A stretch of 46,358 nucleotides of DNA from Candidatus Omnitrophota bacterium (GCA_022711395.1 JAKLFA010000004.1:268996-315353), one strand, 5' to 3'. Positions 31,801 through 39,588 are shown, counted from the first letter of the stretch. The notes: generated by a model from the letters alone, not told the origin. A program made the numbers and translations.

Positions 31801-32126
31801 AACCAGAAGGCCTGGCCGAGCCCCTCGGCAACATTAAAAAAAATATGCTGATGCGCTTTCAGGCTGGATATACGGTAAACGATCAAAAACATCAAGACGA
31901 AAAGAACAAGAACGCACACAGCCGCCACGACCGCAATAGACGGATCGGACAACAGTTCCACAAAGCTATGCGCAAAAACAGGCGGAGCAAAACACGATAC
32001 AACAAAAACAGCGAGAAAAAAACGAGGTAAGATCGTTTGGCAGATCCTTTTTCCCATTCCGCGACGGAGCGGGAGATCCATGACGCAACCGGCATCTTTC
32101 ATTGAACATCCCATGCCTTTTATCAT
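28839..32126 (-). CDS. six-PAS sensor histidine kinase
   Basis: The likely start is ATG 32124-32126 (1095 residues), nine bases after GGAG; later ATGs are possible. A first hydrophobic stretch (about 32-52) ends SCFAPPVFAHS like a signal, and a second (about 64-84) anchors the protein in the membrane. Six PAS domains follow, near 92-207, 222-337, 352-470, 487-602, 617-729 and 742-857. HisKA has H882 in GVAHEVKNPLA; HATPase shows NIFSNAVDAI, DTGQGISDE and GTGLGLSTA. There is no receiver domain. It is encoded about 100 bases after a stand-alone receiver that could be its partner. Confidence 0.9.
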   Translation of the reverse strand: MIKGMGCSMKDAGCVMDLPLRRGMGKRICQTILPRFFLAVFVVSCFAPPVFAHSFVELLSDPSIAVVAAVCVLVLFVLMFLIVYRISSLKAHQHIFFNVAEGLGQAFWFISGGETVYVSPSFESICGSSVHDFLRMKGNSLKPVHPDDRERLVQSLKKHFSRQKADLKTEFRVQQPNRHDRWIELQAFNRTSGRGGRWNSIGVVRDITEHKRELISSQQQESRYRQLIQNANSAIIRMDAKGRITFFNEFAQKFFGYTEKEILGKSVIGTIISPSAMNEDNLVLVINQIANQKSDFHFRENENIKKDGTLVWMSWSNRGIFDDKGALSEILCVGVDETEQKRARQEVEENRRLLDMAVRGAYLGMFDWDIRSGKMFFNDIWWRMLGFNKNELKEDIETWMSLLHPEDKEAAEKTIYDYLQGRRAYYVSEYRVRTKDGSWRWILDRGQIIERDAAGQPLRMVGLHQDITVRKNAEAEKERLLRSLNRLTAVMNNTSDYVSISNMEGQIIYINDAGARMLGMSGAGEVLDRMTWRQCHPKSVVEQIESVGIPKAIEAGTWSAESVLVRKDGLMIPVVQVLIPIYDDHGKVEAIGTTMSDISEIKRFEDELKEQASKLQEAQQVARLGHWEIDPERRSLFRSDIVAEIFGTDPVRPVRTYDEFLKFVHPDDRAQVDVVLTHSMQNRTAEETVFRILRSSGEVRYVQAKCHTVYDEQKKRIRCTGTLQDITEMKKGEDALRYQKELLTTLIENMPLAVYAKDVQDDYRFIMWNKEMERLFGLKRHKVLGKNDHDLFEQSVADFYRRDDEKVIGSHAIRESSNATIRTVFGERHAYTVKIPIYNAEGKATILFGILEDITDRLDMESQLRQNQKMQAIGQLAAGVAHEVKNPLAIILLAAEGLALNKIAAEDQRFQNKLRMIKEAADRANRVVLELLKFSRLSSGDEEEVDLHKTLEGAELLVKSKAKEKNIDFIHEYEKDALMVRGNEVLLQQVFFNIFSNAVDAIASKGVVVTRTARKRTGVKSNIVIEISDTGQGISDEILAKIFDPFFTTKDPGVGTGLGLSTAFMILERYKGTIKVDSEVGKGSTFRLTFPESVS

Positions 32127-32228
32127 AGGAAGGAACTCCGTTGCTTGCAACTTTTTTAACAGCTTTCTCTTCAGAAAAGAACGCCGCTCTATCCAAAACA
32201 GCTGAAATCCATACCCGCCGGCCTTCCC

Positions 32229-32591
32229 TCACACGTTCAGGCACGCTTGGACCCGTGACAAAAAATCGTCCATGTTGATCGGCTTGACGATAAAATCATA
32301 AACATCAAGACCGCGAAAAGCCTTTTCAAGTTGAGCCTTGATCGTCATGATCATGACCGGGATCCGGCGGCCTTGGAGGTCCTGCCGCAAGGCATGAAAA
32401 AAATCAACCCCGTCCATCTTCGGCATGATGACGTCAGAAAGGATCAAATCCGGCTTGAATTGCTGGATCTTTTTCAAAGCCTCCTCCCCATTATGCGCGA
32501 CCTCAACCTCATAACCGCCAGCCCTCAACCGGACAGATAAAATTTCCAAAAAATCAGGCTCATCATCAACCACAAGAATCCTTTTAGCCAT
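32229..32591 (-). CDS. stand-alone receiver (CheY-like) protein
   Basis: From ATG 32589-32591 (120 residues) behind GGTGGAGGTCCGTG. It is a single REC domain: acidic pair in ILVVDDEPDF, phospho-acceptor Asp in LILSDVIMPKMDG, the Thr of MIMTIKAQ and the Lys of FIVKPIN. It has no output domain. The gene overlaps the end of the upstream kinase gene by eight bases, so the kinase at 32584-33759 is the obvious phosphate donor. Confidence 0.9.
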   Translation of the reverse strand: MAKRILVVDDEPDFLEILSVRLRAGGYEVEVAHNGEEALKKIQQFKPDLILSDVIMPKMDGVDFFHALRQDLQGRRIPVMIMTIKAQLEKAFRGLDVYDFIVKPINMDDFLSRVQACLNV

Positions 32592-33759
32592 CACGGACCT
32601 CCACCTTCCGTATCGGGATCTGAACAAAAAATGTTGTCCCCTGCTCCCGGGATGATCGAAAAAACGCTTTTCCTCCCAAATACTGCTCGGTAAATAATTT
32701 TACGCTGTAAAGGCCCAGTCCTCTTCCCCGGCCTTTCGTGCTGAACGCCCGCTCAAAGATCCTTAACTGCACATCATCGGGGATGACGGATGAATTATGG
32801 ACAGAAAACAAATGCCCGGCGGTGGTCTGTTCATATTTAAGGACAATGCCTTCGCCATTCCCTGTTTCCTCATTCGCCTCAAACGCATTCTTGATAAGGT
32901 TCATCAAAACGCGCTCCAATAAGATCTTATCAGAAGCGATCTGATGATTTTGACAAACATAATCCAAAGACAGCTTCTGTTCATAACCCCACGATTGATA
33001 CGCGATCGTCTCGCATAATTCTTTGAGGAAGCTAAAGACATCGAGCAGCTCGACCTTCAAAGGCAGCTCGCCATGCTCAGCGGAGACCAGGATCCGTTGC
33101 ATCTGGATCATATCGATCATGCGCTGGGTCAGGGTTAAGATCTTTTGCGTGGACTTCACGTCCTGCGGCAAGAGCCCATCGCGAAGGTTTTCGGAATACC
33201 CTTTCAGGATCCCGGCGCAATTCAGAACATCATGAAAGAACGTTCTTTCCAAAGAATCCAATCTCTTCTCCGAGGCGATATCCCGGATCGTCACGACTGT
33301 CACCTCTTCCATCCCGACCCGAAATGGAACAGACCAAACCCGAAAGTTCAAAGCGCGCTCTTCACCGTTCTGTCCACGCGCGAATAGCGAGCACTCTTCA
33401 ACGCTGTCATTCCCTCCCTGCGCGACCAAGATCGATCGCGAGGCCCCGCATTGACGGCAAAAACGCGTCGTTCCGCAACCAGAAGAATCTTCTTTATCCA
33501 TGGCGTGGACACAGCCGATCGCCTCGCCAGGGCGTTTGCCGATCAGATCGAGCGGCGAAGATGCTCCTAAAAAACCAACCGCTTTCTTATTGGCGAAAAT
33601 GATCTGACGATTGCGGTCCAGGACCAGGATCACATCAGGAAGGGCATTAAAAGCCTGGACCAAAAACTCCTGCGTTCTGAGATGCTCGCTCAAAAATAAA
33701 AGCTTCTCCTGGGAAGAACGTTCAGCAGAAGCAAAGTGGGTCTTTAATGACTCGTCCAA
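32584..33759 (-). CDS. PAS histidine kinase with cysteine cluster
   Basis: This 391-residue protein starts at TTG 33757-33759; AAGGAG eight bases upstream supports that codon. It has no membrane segment. A PAS domain (about 35-165) holds an insert with cysteines at 83, 95, 101 and 104 (IGCVHAMDKE, SGCGTTRFCRQCGAS), plus C123. HisKA has H176 in FFHDVLNCAGILKGYSE. HATPase shows NLIKNAFEANE and GRGLGLYSVKLF. The cysteine set resembles a metal or Fe-S site, which suggests redox or metal sensing; that is inference. It overlaps the receiver gene and follows an outer-membrane protein gene by 43 bases. Confidence 0.85.
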   Translation of the reverse strand: MDESLKTHFASAERSSQEKLLFLSEHLRTQEFLVQAFNALPDVILVLDRNRQIIFANKKAVGFLGASSPLDLIGKRPGEAIGCVHAMDKEDSSGCGTTRFCRQCGASRSILVAQGGNDSVEECSLFARGQNGEERALNFRVWSVPFRVGMEEVTVVTIRDIASEKRLDSLERTFFHDVLNCAGILKGYSENLRDGLLPQDVKSTQKILTLTQRMIDMIQMQRILVSAEHGELPLKVELLDVFSFLKELCETIAYQSWGYEQKLSLDYVCQNHQIASDKILLERVLMNLIKNAFEANEETGNGEGIVLKYEQTTAGHLFSVHNSSVIPDDVQLRIFERAFSTKGRGRGLGLYSVKLFTEQYLGGKAFFRSSREQGTTFFVQIPIRKVEVRDG

Positions 33760-33802
33760 GATCCGGGCTCCTTACAGATCATAACGCTGAAGATGATCTG
33801 CT

Positions 33803-34690
33803 TTAAAATTTCCATGTCAGCGCATACGAAAGATAAAAACCCCTATCCAAAGCAACCTTCCCGCCATTCTGCAAATATTCATACTGGCCACCCAAGGCCA
33901 GACCGGCACCGGAGCTGAGCTTCCAATCTTCATTGAACTGATACGAAGCCCCCAATCCGACCCGATAATCTGATACTTTGACAATGTCCCCTTTACGCAC
34001 CCCGTCATTGACCTCGAATTCATCCGTGTGAATCGATCCTTCCAAGCGAAGCTCGGTCTTGTCGTTCATTTGATAAGCAAGGCTGGGCTGTGTGGAAAGA
34101 GCCCTGAGCGTCCAACGCTCATTAAAACGGTATTTGATCCCCAAAAACGGCAGGACCGTGTTGTCTTCATAATCCGGGTTATACCCGACCCCCGCGACCA
34201 GGATCAGAGCATCGCTGGGCTTGTAAATGCCGTAGACCCTGTTCTTGCTCCTGAACGACGACGACGGAAACGCGTGGTTTCCAGCCGTCTGAAAATACGC
34301 CCCCGTTGAAAGACCCATGTACCACTGCTCATTTTCCGTAAACGGCATGGGGATCTTGATCCCAGCCGTGACCCCTTTGCTCTGCAGGGATGGCGGAAGA
34401 TCGGCCGCAGTTGTGTCATGAATCATATAATGATCGATATCAATGCCCAGATCCAACGGCATGCCATTATCAAATTTGTATTCTTTATCCAGTTTAAAAG
34501 ATGTGATGCCGACGCTCAGCCCCCCTGACTGCGATCGCGCGTCACGCTCAAAGGCATACGATGTTGACTGATGCAGTTTCCATGATCGGGCTTCATCAGC
34601 CTGCGGACCCTGGGCTTCAGCAGCACAACTTGTCAGGGCAAAAAAACCGCACAGGACCGGGGCCATTACAGACAAGATGATCTTGTTCAC
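33803..34690 (-). CDS. outer-membrane beta-barrel protein
   Basis: The start is GTG 34688-34690 (295 residues), since AAGGAGGGTTTT directly precedes it. A signal peptide (about 1-24) ends ALTSCAAEAQG; the Cys could be a lipobox, but the barrel fold makes ordinary cleavage likelier. The rest is a series of amphipathic strands (LSVGITSFKLDKEYKF, RWTLRALSTQPSLAYQM, ALTWKF) ending in Phe, as barrel proteins do. DUF6268-like is the nearest description. It precedes the cysteine-cluster kinase on the same strand, so envelope state and signalling may be linked; that is inference. Confidence 0.75.
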   Translation of the reverse strand: MNKIILSVMAPVLCGFFALTSCAAEAQGPQADEARSWKLHQSTSYAFERDARSQSGGLSVGITSFKLDKEYKFDNGMPLDLGIDIDHYMIHDTTAADLPPSLQSKGVTAGIKIPMPFTENEQWYMGLSTGAYFQTAGNHAFPSSSFRSKNRVYGIYKPSDALILVAGVGYNPDYEDNTVLPFLGIKYRFNERWTLRALSTQPSLAYQMNDKTELRLEGSIHTDEFEVNDGVRKGDIVKVSDYRVGLGASYQFNEDWKLSSGAGLALGGQYEYLQNGGKVALDRGFYLSYALTWKF

Positions 34691-34727
34691 AAAACCCTCC
34701 TTATTTTTGACGAGCAATGTCGAAAAA

Positions 34728-34756
34728 ATCCTAACATTCCCCGGCAGTAAAGTAAA
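34728..34756 (-). promoter_or_regulatory. possible promoter for the outer-membrane protein gene
   Basis: On the minus strand TTTACT (34751-34756), 17 bases and TAGGAT (34728-34733) match at four of six positions each. Confidence 0.35.
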
Positions 34757-34785
34757 GCAAAAACGGGCATTCCCAGCAGGTTCAC

Positions 34786-34817
34786 AAAAAAGCGCGCCTT
34801 TTAAAAAAGACGCGCCT
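34786..34817 (-). terminator. terminator after the peroxiredoxin gene
   Basis: On the minus strand GGCGCG, an AT-rich loop and CGCGCT are followed by six T. Confidence 0.7.
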
Positions 34818-34847
34818 AAAGAAACCTTTCAAAAAATTTCGCTTGCA

Positions 34848-35435
34848 TTACGCGAATGAGCCGAAGAACTCTTTTAATCCTTCCTGATCAGGTTTCATGC
34901 TTTTTGCCCCCCGGTTCCAATTGGCCGGACAGACCTCCCCGAACTCTTCCGTAAACTGAAGAGCATCGACCATGCGCAAGACTTCATCCACATTGCGCCC
35001 CAAAGGAAGGTTGTTGACGACCTGATGCTGGACCACTCCGTTCTTATCGATCAAAAAAAGACCTCTCAAAGCCACTCCAGCATCGTTCAAAAGAACGCCG
35101 TAATCCCCTGCGATCGTTTTATTGAAATCAGAGACCAGCGGGTATTGGACGCCTTGGATCCCCCCCTGGGCCTTGGGAGTATTCAGCCAGGCCATGTGCG
35201 AAAACCAAGAGTCCGTAGAGACCGCGATCACCTCGACATTGCGCCTTTTGAAATCTTCCAGCTTTTCCTGAAAAGCGTGCAGTTCGGTCGGGCAGACAAA
35301 CGTGAAATCCAAAGGATAAAAGAACAGAATGATGTATTTCCCGCGAAAGTCCGACAATTTAAAATGATCTTCGATCTGACCGTTGACAACGGCCTTGGCG
35401 TTGAAATCCGGAGCCTGTTTACTGACTAAGACCAT
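34848..35435 (-). CDS. 2-Cys peroxiredoxin (AhpC/Prx1 type)
   Basis: The 195-residue protein has the peroxidatic Cys48 in FYPLDFTFVCPTE and the resolving Cys169 in GEVCPANW, so it is a typical 2-Cys peroxiredoxin. It reduces hydrogen and organic peroxides and would be recycled by thioredoxin or AhpF. AGGGGGAGAGT is the SD for ATG 35433-35435. No ahpF neighbour is present; TrxA at 24.5 kb is a possible donor. Its 3' end has a clear terminator. Confidence 0.95.
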   Translation of the reverse strand: MVLVSKQAPDFNAKAVVNGQIEDHFKLSDFRGKYIILFFYPLDFTFVCPTELHAFQEKLEDFKRRNVEVIAVSTDSWFSHMAWLNTPKAQGGIQGVQYPLVSDFNKTIAGDYGVLLNDAGVALRGLFLIDKNGVVQHQVVNNLPLGRNVDEVLRMVDALQFTEEFGEVCPANWNRGAKSMKPDQEGLKEFFGSFA

Positions 35436-35525
35436 ACTCTCCCCCTATTTTAAAGTTGGATTTGATAATGAGTCGTAAAGCCCGTCAGCGGCTTACAAGA
35501 AATTCTTTTTTTGCGTAAAAATATT

Positions 35526-36143
35526 TCATGCGTTGAGCGGCAGGACCACAAAGATCAGGACATCCCAGAGTGCGTGAGAGATCATGACCGGCCAGAGATT
35601 GCGGAACATCAAAAATTGCAAACCCCACCATAAACCGCAAACCCCCGCAGCCAAAAAAAGCGTGAGATTGAACGACCAAATATGCACAATTGCGTAGATA
35701 AAGGCGGCCAGGGCCAACCCTTGCCATTGTCCAAAATGCTTCATGCATCTCTGCTGGATAAAGCCGCGCCAAAAAATTTCTTCCGCGGGTCCTATCCAAA
35801 ATAGAAGTAAAAATACAATAACGCCAATTGGCGCCTCTTGACGGATCGTATAAACATCATTGATCTGTTGACCTGTCAGCGGCAGGAGCCATGTCAAGGC
35901 TTGCCGTCCAATATAAAAAAAACCATAAAGCAATAACGCCGAAAGCGCGCCGGCCAACGCGTGCCAGAACCGGAAACGATAGATGTCAGGTTCTTCCTGC
36001 TGGGCCAAAAATCCCAGGGCGGCCAACGTTCCGGATGCCGCCGCCATCATCGGCCAAAACAGAACCGCGCCAGACGTCCACGGAGAAAAAAGGACATACC
36101 AAAAAAAGCCCGCCAGTGCGGAAAAGGCCCAAGTCAATATCAT
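35526..36143 (-). CDS. CPBP family intramembrane metalloprotease-like protein
   Basis: This 205-residue protein has six or more membrane segments and the three CPBP motifs: EExxxR in GPAEEIFWRGFIQ, a His in FIYAIVHIWSFN, and HALWDV near the end. The glutamates and histidines form the catalytic site of the Rce1/CPBP (Abi) family. Substrates are unknown. Its ATG overlaps the prenyltransferase stop by four bases (ATGA), so the two are translated together. Confidence 0.88.
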   Translation of the reverse strand: MILTWAFSALAGFFWYVLFSPWTSGAVLFWPMMAAASGTLAALGFLAQQEEPDIYRFRFWHALAGALSALLLYGFFYIGRQALTWLLPLTGQQINDVYTIRQEAPIGVIVFLLLFWIGPAEEIFWRGFIQQRCMKHFGQWQGLALAAFIYAIVHIWSFNLTLFLAAGVCGLWWGLQFLMFRNLWPVMISHALWDVLIFVVLPLNA

Positions 36144-37060
36144 AAAAAAGCCCCCTGGATGATCAGCGCTGATATCTGCAGGACCCCAAAGCTCAAATGA
36201 AGTTTCGCGGTTTCCTGATCCAGCTTCGCCAAGTCTTCAGCGCTGCCGCTTCTGCTTTGAAAGACATGGCGGCAGTTCTCAAAGGCCAGTGGAACGCTAA
36301 AAAAAACGATCACAGCATACCAGGAAAGGATCCCAGACAAGATCAAAATAAGGATGGCGGCATACGGAAATATAACATACCCATAATAAATTCTTGAAGC
36401 AAGTTGATGCCCGCAGACTGAGGCCAATGTTTGAATACCCGCATCCTTATCATGCGAAATATCCCGGAGATTATTCGCGTGCAGGATCGCGGCGACGAGG
36501 CTTGAAATCGGCAATGACATCCAAAAAACCTTTGAGCTCAACCATCCCGTCAAGGCAAGAGAAGCGCCGCAGACAAGAAGAACCCCCATTAAAATAAAAA
36601 CAAAAAAATCTCCCAGCGCGTGATATTTATATCCAACAGGATATCCGGCGTATAAATAACCTCCTAGAACGCCGACGATCCCAAGGACCAGGATGGAAAA
36701 CCCTTTCAAAAAGACGAGCGACAACCCCAAAATAGCCGCAACACACAGGCATATGAACCCGCCCATCAGGATCTCATATGTTTTTAAGCTTCCTTCGACC
36801 AAAACCCCGCTTGATCCATAGGTGTAATCCTTGTCCACGCCTTTAATAAAATCAAAATAGTCCCCAAAATAATTGGTCGCCACATGGATCAAGACCGCCG
36901 CGAAGAAAAATAATGGCAACGCACGCCAGTCAACCGGATATCCGAGCGCGGCAGAAGCCGCCGCCCCGATGAAAACAGGTGTCGCCGAAGCCGTAAGCGA
37001 AAAAGGCCTCGCCGCCCTGAACCACACCCAGGCCCTATTCTTAAAATGGTCCCAACACAT
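36140..37060 (-). CDS. UbiA/MenA-family prenyltransferase
   Basis: The start is ATG 37058-37060 (306 residues) with AAAGGAG seven bases upstream. About eight membrane segments carry the two Asp-rich motifs: NYFGDYFDFIKGVD and NNLRDISHDKDAG. The first (NxxxDxxxD) and the overall sequence match MenA-like 1,4-dihydroxy-2-naphthoate prenyltransferases more than UbiA or heme-O synthase. It would join a prenyl chain to an aromatic ring for menaquinone, though no other men genes are in the window. A CPBP gene overlaps its end. Confidence 0.87.
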   Translation of the reverse strand: MCWDHFKNRAWVWFRAARPFSLTASATPVFIGAAASAALGYPVDWRALPLFFFAAVLIHVATNYFGDYFDFIKGVDKDYTYGSSGVLVEGSLKTYEILMGGFICLCVAAILGLSLVFLKGFSILVLGIVGVLGGYLYAGYPVGYKYHALGDFFVFILMGVLLVCGASLALTGWLSSKVFWMSLPISSLVAAILHANNLRDISHDKDAGIQTLASVCGHQLASRIYYGYVIFPYAAILILILSGILSWYAVIVFFSVPLAFENCRHVFQSRSGSAEDLAKLDQETAKLHLSFGVLQISALIIQGAFL

Positions 37061-37089
37061 GGTCTGGCTCCTTTCCAATCTCCCTCCCC

Positions 37090-37117
37090 ATTCTAAATAG
37101 CGGCCCTTCATTGTCAA
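37090..37117 (-). promoter_or_regulatory. promoter for the prenyltransferase-CPBP pair
   Basis: On the minus strand a perfect TTGACA (37112-37117), 16 bases and TAGAAT (37090-37095). It repeats the layout of the promoter at 1129-1156. Confidence 0.65.
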
Positions 37118-37132
37118 ATACTTCCTGCCTGC

Positions 37133-37176
37133 AAAAAAAGCGGCAGCCTTTCTTTTTAGACAAGACTGCCGCTTTT
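37133..37176 (-). terminator. terminator after the FadL-family gene
   Basis: On the minus strand AAAAGCGGCAG and CTGCCGCTTTT form a long stem followed by a T tract. Confidence 0.88.
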
Positions 37177-37195
37177 AACATCGATCTTTTTTCTT

Positions 37196-38398
37196 TTAAA
37201 ACTTCCAGCTCAACCCCACATCCACGGAATACTGGCTCATGGATGACTTAGAGGTGTCGAGGAATTGCCCCGAAGCGTTGGAAGCGATCTTATTCACCGT
37301 TGGAGCATACATAAATCCCACATTAAGTTCCAGGTCCTGATTGATCTGATAGCCGAAACCGGCCGTGAAGTGATGTTCGGCGATCCCCGGAAAGGCGATG
37401 ACCTCAAACGGCTGGGTCGCTTCAGTCGGCTCCTCGCCATAGTTATACCCAGCCCTCAGCTGCCATTTATCATTGAGATCATATTCCGCCCCGAATTTAT
37501 AAACGAACTGATCGCTCCATCTCATGTTATACGGACTGGCTCCGCTATTATTGACTTTATATGACGGCTTATTCACGCCCATGATCTGCTCCCAATCGAT
37601 CCACTGCACATCCGCCGCGAAGCGCAGGCGTTCAGTGGATTTGATGCCCAGGCCCGCCGTCAAGCTCTGAGGCTGATCGAAAGAAAGTTCGTCCCGCCCC
37701 GAAACGGTATCGAATTCAAAATCCTGAAAGACCTGTTTGGTCTCATAAGCAAAACCGAAACTGACCTTTTCTGAGATGTCATACAGGATCCCGAACGTGG
37801 CCCCGATCCCCCAAGCCTTCCCGTCACGGTGGGGAACTTCCGCCGGAGAGCCGGCCTCAAAGTTCATTTCCGCATAATTGATGTTCGGCGCGAAACCAAC
37901 CGCGAGACGTTCATTGACCTTGTAAGAAAACCCCGGAGCAAGCTTCAAAAAGCTGTATTCCGTGAACGTCCGGTTATTATAAAGGTTGCTGGCATAATCC
38001 ACTCCCATTCCGGAAAGCCCGTAACCGCCAAACCCGAACGTCCATTCCTCATTAATAGGAAGGATCACGCCAAGCCCCGGCACCGGGAACGGCTGAGCTT
38101 TGGATTTGATCTTTTTTCCGTTGGTCGTGACCTGCCCGAACGAACTGGTGGCTTCATATTCCACGCTCGGGTCAAATGCCGTAAACGCCACATCTAAGCG
38201 CCGCTCGAGCTTGATCAAACCCGCCGGGTTGGTAATGGCAGCCGTACTGTCTTTCGGCAAACCCACATTCGCCCCTCCCATGGATCTTTGAATAGGACCA
38301 ATACCGATCAACCTCATCCCATTGGTCGCACCGGAGATATTGGTGAACCCAAAAATCAACGTCAATACTTGAAAGATTACCCACAATTGTTTTTTCAT
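37196..38398 (-). CDS. FadL/OmpP1/TodX-family outer-membrane porin
   Basis: The 400-residue protein starts at ATG 38396-38398 behind AAGAGGTC. A signal peptide ends near residue 23 (ISGATNGM). The family's N-terminal hatch region is seen in GANVGLPKDSTAAITNPAGL, and the strands continue to a C-terminal GLSWKF with final Phe. FadL-type barrels import long-chain fatty acids or other hydrophobic compounds. No fatty acid degradation genes are in the window. A promoter whose -35 overlaps an Rrf2-like half-site precedes it. Confidence 0.9.
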   Translation of the reverse strand: MKKQLWVIFQVLTLIFGFTNISGATNGMRLIGIGPIQRSMGGANVGLPKDSTAAITNPAGLIKLERRLDVAFTAFDPSVEYEATSSFGQVTTNGKKIKSKAQPFPVPGLGVILPINEEWTFGFGGYGLSGMGVDYASNLYNNRTFTEYSFLKLAPGFSYKVNERLAVGFAPNINYAEMNFEAGSPAEVPHRDGKAWGIGATFGILYDISEKVSFGFAYETKQVFQDFEFDTVSGRDELSFDQPQSLTAGLGIKSTERLRFAADVQWIDWEQIMGVNKPSYKVNNSGASPYNMRWSDQFVYKFGAEYDLNDKWQLRAGYNYGEEPTEATQPFEVIAFPGIAEHHFTAGFGYQINQDLELNVGFMYAPTVNKIASNASGQFLDTSKSSMSQYSVDVGLSWKF

Positions 38399-38421
38399 GA
38401 CCTCTTTTCCTTTTTATGTTG

Positions 38422-38450
38422 TTTATCAACTAACTAGTGTTTAATGTTAA
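38422..38450 (-). promoter_or_regulatory. promoter for the FadL-family gene with an Rrf2-like half-site
   Basis: On the minus strand TTAACA (38445-38450), 17 bases and GATAAA (38422-38427). The sequence AACATTA at the -35 matches one arm of the inverted repeat in the rrf2 promoter. Confidence 0.5.
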
Positions 38451-38477
38451 AAATAAACGCCTGCTCATAGCAGACGC
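38449..38477 (-). terminator. terminator after the rrf2-family gene
   Basis: On the minus strand CGTCTGCT-ATG-AGCAGGCG forms an eight-pair stem (one G-T) followed by TTTATTTTT. Confidence 0.65.
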
Positions 38478-38488
38478 ATTTTCCAAGT

Positions 38489-38920
38489 CTAAATATGGTA
38501 TATTAATGACTTATGATTGAGTTTCGACACGATCTTATCAAAGGTCACCTCCTTTAAAGCGTCCTCCACCTTTATGCTCATATCTGTCCAAATTCCGTAA
38601 AGTATTGTTGTTAAAGGGCTTTCGTATCTTTTACGGGCGCTGGATACTTGAAAAAAAACGCTCTCATCTACAGCTTTGATCACATCAGCCAGACTCAAAT
38701 GGTCTGGCGATTTAACTAAAGAATAGCCTCCGGCGATCCCTCTGGAACTGCGCACGATCCCATGATTCTTTAATTGGATAAGAATCTGGATCAAAAATTT
38801 TTTCGGGATCTTTTGGGCCTCAGCGATTTCACTCACCTGCACCGGATCTGATCCCCCATAGCGCAAAGAAAGCTCTGCCAAAGCTTTAAACGCGTAAATT
38901 GTTTTTGCTGATAAATTCAT
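38489..38920 (-). CDS. Rrf2-family transcriptional regulator without cysteines
   Basis: This 143-residue protein starts at ATG 38918-38920 behind GCGGAGTTGAA. The winged helix-turn-helix is clear: YAFKALAELSLRY, QVSEIAEAQKIPKKFLIQIL, and the wing in SSRGIAGGYSL. IscR and NsrR hold Fe-S clusters with three cysteines in the C-terminal half; this protein has none, which is more like CymR or other cluster-free members. It is preceded by a strong promoter with an inverted repeat that it probably binds. Confidence 0.92.
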   Translation of the reverse strand: MNLSAKTIYAFKALAELSLRYGGSDPVQVSEIAEAQKIPKKFLIQILIQLKNHGIVRSSRGIAGGYSLVKSPDHLSLADVIKAVDESVFFQVSSARKRYESPLTTILYGIWTDMSIKVEDALKEVTFDKIVSKLNHKSLIYHI

Positions 38921-38934
38921 TTCAACTCCGCACT

Positions 38935-38959
38935 AAACATTACCAACTTGATAATGTTT
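38935..38959. promoter_or_regulatory. inverted repeat operator at the rrf2 promoter
   Basis: AAACATTA, nine bases and TAATGTTT form two perfect eight-base arms. They lie between the -10 and the start codon, the place for an autorepressor. Confidence 0.6.
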
Positions 38960-38963
38960 ATTA

Positions 38964-38991
38964 AGTATACACGTTCTGTTTTTTTTGTCAA
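38964..38991 (-). promoter_or_regulatory. sigma70-type promoter for the rrf2-family gene
   Basis: On the minus strand a perfect TTGACA (38986-38991), 16 bases and TATACT (38964-38969). The -35 lies at the stop codon of the HELGH gene. Confidence 0.7.
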
Positions 38992-39569
38992 GTTTTTTTA
39001 AATGAAGCCGGCTCATCTCCCAAAGTCAACATCAACCACAAGATCCACCCTCCTAAAAACAGCCCCGCGATCATCGCCGTTCCAGCCGCTAAGCGTATCA
39101 AAAATGCCAGCAACTGATCATGCTCTAAAATTCCCCAATGTGTCAGCAAATAATTCCAGTCATGGATAATATCTTCTCCAAAACTAAACGGGCTCACCAA
39201 CGGCAGCGCCCTGGCGCGGGCGTCAGACACATAGCGCGCGACTTCAAAAAGGATCGTGGAAAGCCAGGAAAAACATAAGGAGATGGCGAAATAATCCTTC
39301 TGCCTTAAAAAATTCAGCATCGCCAAAAACGGGGCCAAAACCTCGACAAGCGTCCCTCCGGCGATATGCATCAGCTGGCCGAACGGCATACAGAGAAGGT
39401 GTCCTAATTCATGAATACCAAGATTGAGCGGAGAAAGGATGCTCCCGTAGTCAGGATTAATCAGGTAATGGTATAAAATATAAAAAGAGCCTGCCCACAA
39501 AGGAAAGCGGACGATCGCCCACTTCCCCCGGCACCACTGCCGCACATCCTGATACAAGACGTTAAACAT
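38988..39569 (-). CDS. membrane protein with HELGH zinc-protease motif
   Basis: This 193-residue protein has about four membrane segments. LGIHELGHLLCMPFG near residue 50 carries HExxH, the zinc-binding motif of membrane metalloproteases such as the M50 family. The second M50 motif (NPDG-like) is not found; NPDYGSIL precedes HELGH. So it is either a divergent protease or an inactive relative. No good SD lies before ATG 39567-39569. The His-rich membrane gene ends 20 bases upstream, so the two are probably cotranscribed and then followed by rrf2. Confidence 0.7.
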   Translation of the reverse strand: MFNVLYQDVRQWCRGKWAIVRFPLWAGSFYILYHYLINPDYGSILSPLNLGIHELGHLLCMPFGQLMHIAGGTLVEVLAPFLAMLNFLRQKDYFAISLCFSWLSTILFEVARYVSDARARALPLVSPFSFGEDIIHDWNYLLTHWGILEHDQLLAFLIRLAAGTAMIAGLFLGGWILWLMLTLGDEPASFKKT

Positions 39570-39588
39570 AGTTGGTTTAAATCATCTT

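Noticed and set aside
35470-35492. Hairpin GTAAAGCC...GGCTTAC between the CPBP and peroxiredoxin genes as a terminator.
   Set aside because: On the minus strand it is not followed by a T tract, so it is not supported as a terminator for those genes.
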